Assembly (NCBI GenBank): GCA_030619415.1
Contig: JAUXBM010000064.1
Span: 1 to 8,449, forward strand
Length of the DNA stretch: 8,449 nucleotides
Direction: 5' to 3'
Source: Chlorobiota bacterium
GTDB taxonomy: Bacteria > Bacteroidota > Bacteroidia > Bacteroidales > F082
Shown here one piece after another: positions 5,596 through 8,449 of the stretch (within the stretch, counting starts at the first letter, position 1; every line of letters begins with the position of its first letter). The translations under genes and the position numbers were made by a program. The notes below the pieces were generated by a model that had not been told where the DNA came from, made no database searches, and was given only the letters and a program-made list of their open reading frames with translations.

Positions 5596-6663
5596 TTATA
5601 TTTGCTCGGGTCCCTGTCCGATACCATCATCGATCCATTTTCCGCCACTGCAGAATTCTGACAAATCTTCATCAATCCATTCGACTACCTCTGCCTTGTA
5701 TTCATTTGGATAAAGGAGGTGTACATTTGGCCCGGCATCAAGCGTGAAACAGACGGGAATATTTTTTTTGATTCTGAACGCCCTGATTTTTTCGATAATC
5801 TGTATCGTATTATATTCCATAAGGAGATATCCGGGATTAGAAGCCATCATCAATGCATGCAGGCTTAAGGCTTCGTTTTCAACAATTTCCACAAAGCCAT
5901 CAAGGTCACTAGTTTTCAAAATGTGATGCAAGCTATTCATATTTTTTATTGCCTGATCATATCGGGCTCCGGCAAACGGATGTCCTTCCATCAGTGCATG
6001 ACCGGCGGTGCTTCCTACCTTCTTCTTTTGATCACTGACAATCAAAATGGCGTCCTGGATATCTTTAAAAACAGGATGTACATCGGTCAGGATGGGCACA
6101 GCATAATCGTCGCTGTATTCGTTAAACCCATCCAAAGCACCCCAAACTACATAGCCACCATAAACCGACCTGCCGGCACTACCAGAGCCCAATCGTGCCA
6201 ATCCGGAAGCCTGTCGATAAAAATCATTGCCTTTTTTTTGGTTTCCGGAAAGTGTCTGCTGAATGCTTGAAATACACAAAGCAATCGAACTAAAAGCAGA
6301 TGCCGAAGAGGCAATCCCTGAGGAATGGGGAAAAGTATTGTTGCTGTTTATTGTTAAATGAACATTATTCAAAAATGGAAATGCGGGCATTCGCTTTTCA
6401 AGAAACCCCAGAATCCGGTCACGGAAAGCAGTGGCCGGTTTTTTTTCAAAGAAAAAATCAACGGTCAAGCCTTCACCGGTTGGTTTTACGTGATATTCAA
6501 ATTCTGTATGCGTAACTGCTTCACGAAGGGTAATACTCAATGAAGGGTTGCGTGGCAACTGGTTGCCGTGTTTCCCCCAGTATTTTACCAATGCTATATT
6601 GGACGGGCTTTTCCAGGCAACTTTGCCACTCTTTAACTTTTCGGAATTTTGTGCTTGATTCAA
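5596..6663 (-). CDS. mvaD: Diphosphomevalonate decarboxylase
   Basis: This enzyme carries out the ATP-dependent decarboxylation of mevalonate 5-diphosphate to isopentenyl diphosphate, the last step of the mevalonate pathway. The 355-aa protein shows the family signatures in order: SPSNIALVKYWGKHG (19-33, with Lys27), RNPSLSITL (38-46), the GHMP ATP loop FPHSSGIASSASAF (111-124), LARLGSGSAGRSVYGGYVVWG (155-175, with Arg157; the usual Cys of GSGSACRS is Gly here) and FTLDAGPN (306-313), whose Asp309 is the catalytic aspartate. The start is unusual. The frame has no ATG before the conserved N-terminus, so TTG at 6663 is the best candidate; an in-frame TAA lies 36 nt further upstream. It is the last gene of the mevalonate operon, 67 bp after the GHMP kinase. 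That spacer holds the palindrome CAATCGATTG (6709-6718) and no exact TAnnTTTG promoter. Confidence 0.93.
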   Translation of the reverse strand: MNQAQNSEKLKSGKVAWKSPSNIALVKYWGKHGNQLPRNPSLSITLREAVTHTEFEYHVKPTGEGLTVDFFFEKKPATAFRDRILGFLEKRMPAFPFLNNVHLTINSNNTFPHSSGIASSASAFSSIALCISSIQQTLSGNQKKGNDFYRQASGLARLGSGSAGRSVYGGYVVWGALDGFNEYSDDYAVPILTDVHPVFKDIQDAILIVSDQKKKVGSTAGHALMEGHPFAGARYDQAIKNMNSLHHILKTSDLDGFVEIVENEALSLHALMMASNPGYLLMEYNTIQIIEKIRAFRIKKNIPVCFTLDAGPNVHLLYPNEYKAEVVEWIDEDLSEFCSGGKWIDDGIGQGPEQI

Positions 6664-6730
6664 AGTGTTTACTGCTAGATTAGAATTAACAAATTACAAG
6701 ATTTTCATCAATCGATTGGATGGGTTGCTA

Positions 6731-7651
6731 TTAACTTTTGACAATCTCATCAAACCGGAACCAGGTTTCGTATCCTTTTCGGGATAAATAAGCTTTGAAA
6801 TCAGCCGGTTCGATGCGATTCGTCATCATCACAAAATCGCCACCCCAGGCTCCAAGTGATTTTACGATTCCGGGATGATCCTCAAACAAGGCTGACTTAA
6901 TTGTGGGTTTTCCCAGAACAGTTGAAATTATTTTTTCGTGCTCGAACAGAAGCAATTCAAAATTCGCAAGATCCTGGGTGTAGGTTAATTTATCAGTTAT
7001 ATCGCTGATCGTTTGTATATCGTTTCGGCCGATTTGAGCTTCTTTCCTGTACGCAACGATACTGCTTCTTGATTGTTGTTTTTTGTTGAGATAAACAAAG
7101 TACAATTGATCTTTGAAAGGAGGGTTGAATTGTACTGTATTGACAGTTGGATGACTGTTAATTAATTGGAAAGTGATGGGATGATCGGCTTGTGCACAGG
7201 CGATATCATATCCTGAACCGCCAAATGATATATCCTGTAGAATATAAGGATCAACATCTGCCCACCTGGCCAGGTTATTAATAAGTGTTGAACTTGACCC
7301 AAATCCATATTCAGGATCAAACTCGAGTATGGTTTCTGCTTCAACGCCTTCCTGTCCCGCCAGGAAATTATTATTTAACGACCTGACTTGCAACAATATT
7401 TTTCGCAGTTGATCGCTTAAATCAGTATCAGTTGTTTTAATAACATCAAGGCCGGGCAAACTAAATTGTGCCTGGAACCAAGCTCCATCAGGTTTCAATG
7501 CGGTCCATTTAAGCAATGGCTCTTTCGCCTTTTTAAAAGTCAAATACTGGCCAAGCTTCAAAGGCAACGCCAGGGCTTTTGCCCCGTCAAGTATTAAATA
7601 CTCTCCGGTAATCAGGAGTTTCCCATGACTATACCACGCTTTTGAGATCAC
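6731..7651 (-). CDS. GHMP kinase of the GYDIA family, probable mevalonate-pathway kinase
   Basis: This 306-aa GHMP-superfamily protein carries the family-naming signature GYDIA at 147-151 (GGSGYDIACAQ). Other signatures are an N-terminal SHGKLLITGEYLILDGAKALALP (8-30), which matches the substrate-side start of GHMP kinases; the glycine/serine ATP loop DPEYGFGSSSTLINNLARW (112-130); and the C-terminal motif GAWGGDF (267-273). All core motifs are present, so it should be an active small-molecule kinase. Location between HMG-CoA reductase and diphosphomevalonate decarboxylase indicates mevalonate kinase or phosphomevalonate kinase activity, but sequence alone does not decide between the two. The start is GTG at 7651. 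It overlaps the HMG-CoA reductase TGA in a GTGA arrangement, a 4-bp overlap implying translational coupling. No closer ATG precedes the conserved N-terminus. Confidence 0.9.
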   Translation of the reverse strand: MISKAWYSHGKLLITGEYLILDGAKALALPLKLGQYLTFKKAKEPLLKWTALKPDGAWFQAQFSLPGLDVIKTTDTDLSDQLRKILLQVRSLNNNFLAGQEGVEAETILEFDPEYGFGSSSTLINNLARWADVDPYILQDISFGGSGYDIACAQADHPITFQLINSHPTVNTVQFNPPFKDQLYFVYLNKKQQSRSSIVAYRKEAQIGRNDIQTISDITDKLTYTQDLANFELLLFEHEKIISTVLGKPTIKSALFEDHPGIVKSLGAWGGDFVMMTNRIEPADFKAYLSRKGYETWFRFDEIVKS

Positions 7652-8449
7652 TTTTTTCTGAGATTTGCGATAAATTCACTGACATTGGCAAACGACACTT
7701 TATGGGCTACAAAATACTCGACCGCTTGCTCCTTTTCATCACTCGTTGCCTCGAAATGATTTAAGATATTCATCAGATGCATTTTCATGTGGCCGATCTG
7801 AATTCCTTTGGTCACCAACGATCTGATTGCTGCAAAATTATTGGCCAGTCCAAGTACCGCTGCAATTTGCATCAACTCTTTAGCAGTAGGATTACCAAGC
7901 ATCTCAAGAGAATGTTTTGCAAGTGGATGCAAATTGGTAAGGCCTCCGACTGTGCCGAGGGCAATAGGCACTTCAAGGATAAATTTGAATTTCCCGTCTT
8001 TGATCTCAACGCTCGATAGACTTTTATACTGGCCATCTTTGGATGCATAGGCATGACCGGCTGCCTCAATCGCCCTAAAATCATTTCCTGTAGCGATGGC
8101 TACCGCATCTATTCCATTGAAAATGCCTTTGTTATGCGTAGTAGCCCTGTAAACATCCAGTTCGGCTATTTTAACTGCCAGCTGGAATTTGCCGGCAAAT
8201 TCTTCGCCAGTCAAACTTTCGTCTAGACTGTCAAGATCTTTCAGTTCACATTCAACCCATGTTCTGACCAGGCAATCGGGTGTGTAATTTGAAAGTATCG
8301 ACATAATTACCAGGCAGTCTCTCTCATCCTCATCAAATGCTTTATGGGTTCGAAAGAAAGATTTCAATTCACTTGCAAACTCTTCCAGACAAGAGTTGAT
8401 AAAGTTAGCCCCCATCGAATCGGCAGTATCGAACGACACCCTTATCTGG
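7648..8449 (-). CDS. mvaA: Hydroxymethylglutaryl-CoA reductase, class II-like, C-terminal part
   Basis: This enzyme interconverts HMG-CoA and mevalonate with NAD(P)H; here it most likely supplies mevalonate for isoprenoids. The frame continues off the right edge, so the N-terminal part is missing and about 267 residues remain. Counting from the GTG codon at 8439 (internal, not a start), the visible motifs are DTADSMGANFINS (4-16, the DxMGAN cofactor or substrate motif), ATTHNKGIFNG (99-109, catalytic Lys104), ATGNDFRAIEA (116-126, catalytic Asp120), GTVGGLTNLHPLA (162-174) and GIQIGHMKMH (212-221, catalytic His217). The pattern follows the Pseudomonas mevalonii-type class II enzyme, without the membrane domain of class I enzymes. 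It is the upstream gene of the operon and ends in TGA overlapping the kinase GTG. The class II type is often annotated as degradative, but the neighbouring kinase and decarboxylase point to biosynthesis. Confidence 0.95.
   Translation of the reverse strand, partial: QIRVSFDTADSMGANFINSCLEEFASELKSFFRTHKAFDEDERDCLVIMSILSNYTPDCLVRTWVECELKDLDSLDESLTGEEFAGKFQLAVKIAELDVYRATTHNKGIFNGIDAVAIATGNDFRAIEAAGHAYASKDGQYKSLSSVEIKDGKFKFILEVPIALGTVGGLTNLHPLAKHSLEMLGNPTAKELMQIAAVLGLANNFAAIRSLVTKGIQIGHMKMHLMNILNHFEATSDEKEQAVEYFVAHKVSFANVSEFIANLRKK

Overview
The window looks like chromosomal DNA from a member of the Bacteroidota. Three things point that way. The octamer TAATTTTG, an exact match to the Bacteroidota -7 promoter element TAnnTTTG, lies just upstream of three start codons. 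There is a Big_5-type Ig-like lipoprotein with the CA...GGPKDDDPP opening typical of that phylum. The GHMP kinase carries the GYDIA signature. A mevalonate-pathway cluster is common in Flavobacteriia and found in some other Bacteroidota lineages, so I do not name an order or genus.

Layout from left to right. (1) 1-2194, plus strand: the C-terminal end of a polysaccharide deacetylase (NodB fold), then a large Ig-like (SbsA/Big_5-type) lipoprotein. (2) 2210-4423, minus strand: adenine deaminase (ade), then, across a gap of about 270 bp, a small ArsR-type repressor with its own probable promoter and a 16-bp palindrome. (3) 4424-4803: 380 bp without a gene, dense in inverted repeats. It holds three related GATTTGCAATC-like hairpins resembling decayed REP-type repeats, an isolated 17-nt palindrome, and the operator and promoter of the next module. 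(4) 4804-5569, plus strand: a complete higB-higA type II toxin-antitoxin pair. (5) 5596-8449, minus strand: a mevalonate-pathway operon read right to left as HMG-CoA reductase (N-terminus beyond the window), GYDIA-family GHMP kinase, and diphosphomevalonate decarboxylase.

How they work together: HMG-CoA reductase makes mevalonate, GHMP-type kinases phosphorylate it, and MvaD decarboxylates the diphosphate to isopentenyl diphosphate. The GYDIA kinase probably supplies one of the phosphorylation steps, but which one cannot be told from sequence alone. Ade feeds adenine into hypoxanthine salvage and is functionally unrelated. HigBA sits between the repeat-rich gap and the mevalonate operon, consistent with an accessory insertion into an otherwise housekeeping region.

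I see no convincing undescribed multi-gene system. The points most worth a second look are the regulatory and repeat architecture of the 4424-4803 gap, the near-leaderless higBA transcript, and the unassigned step of the GYDIA kinase.
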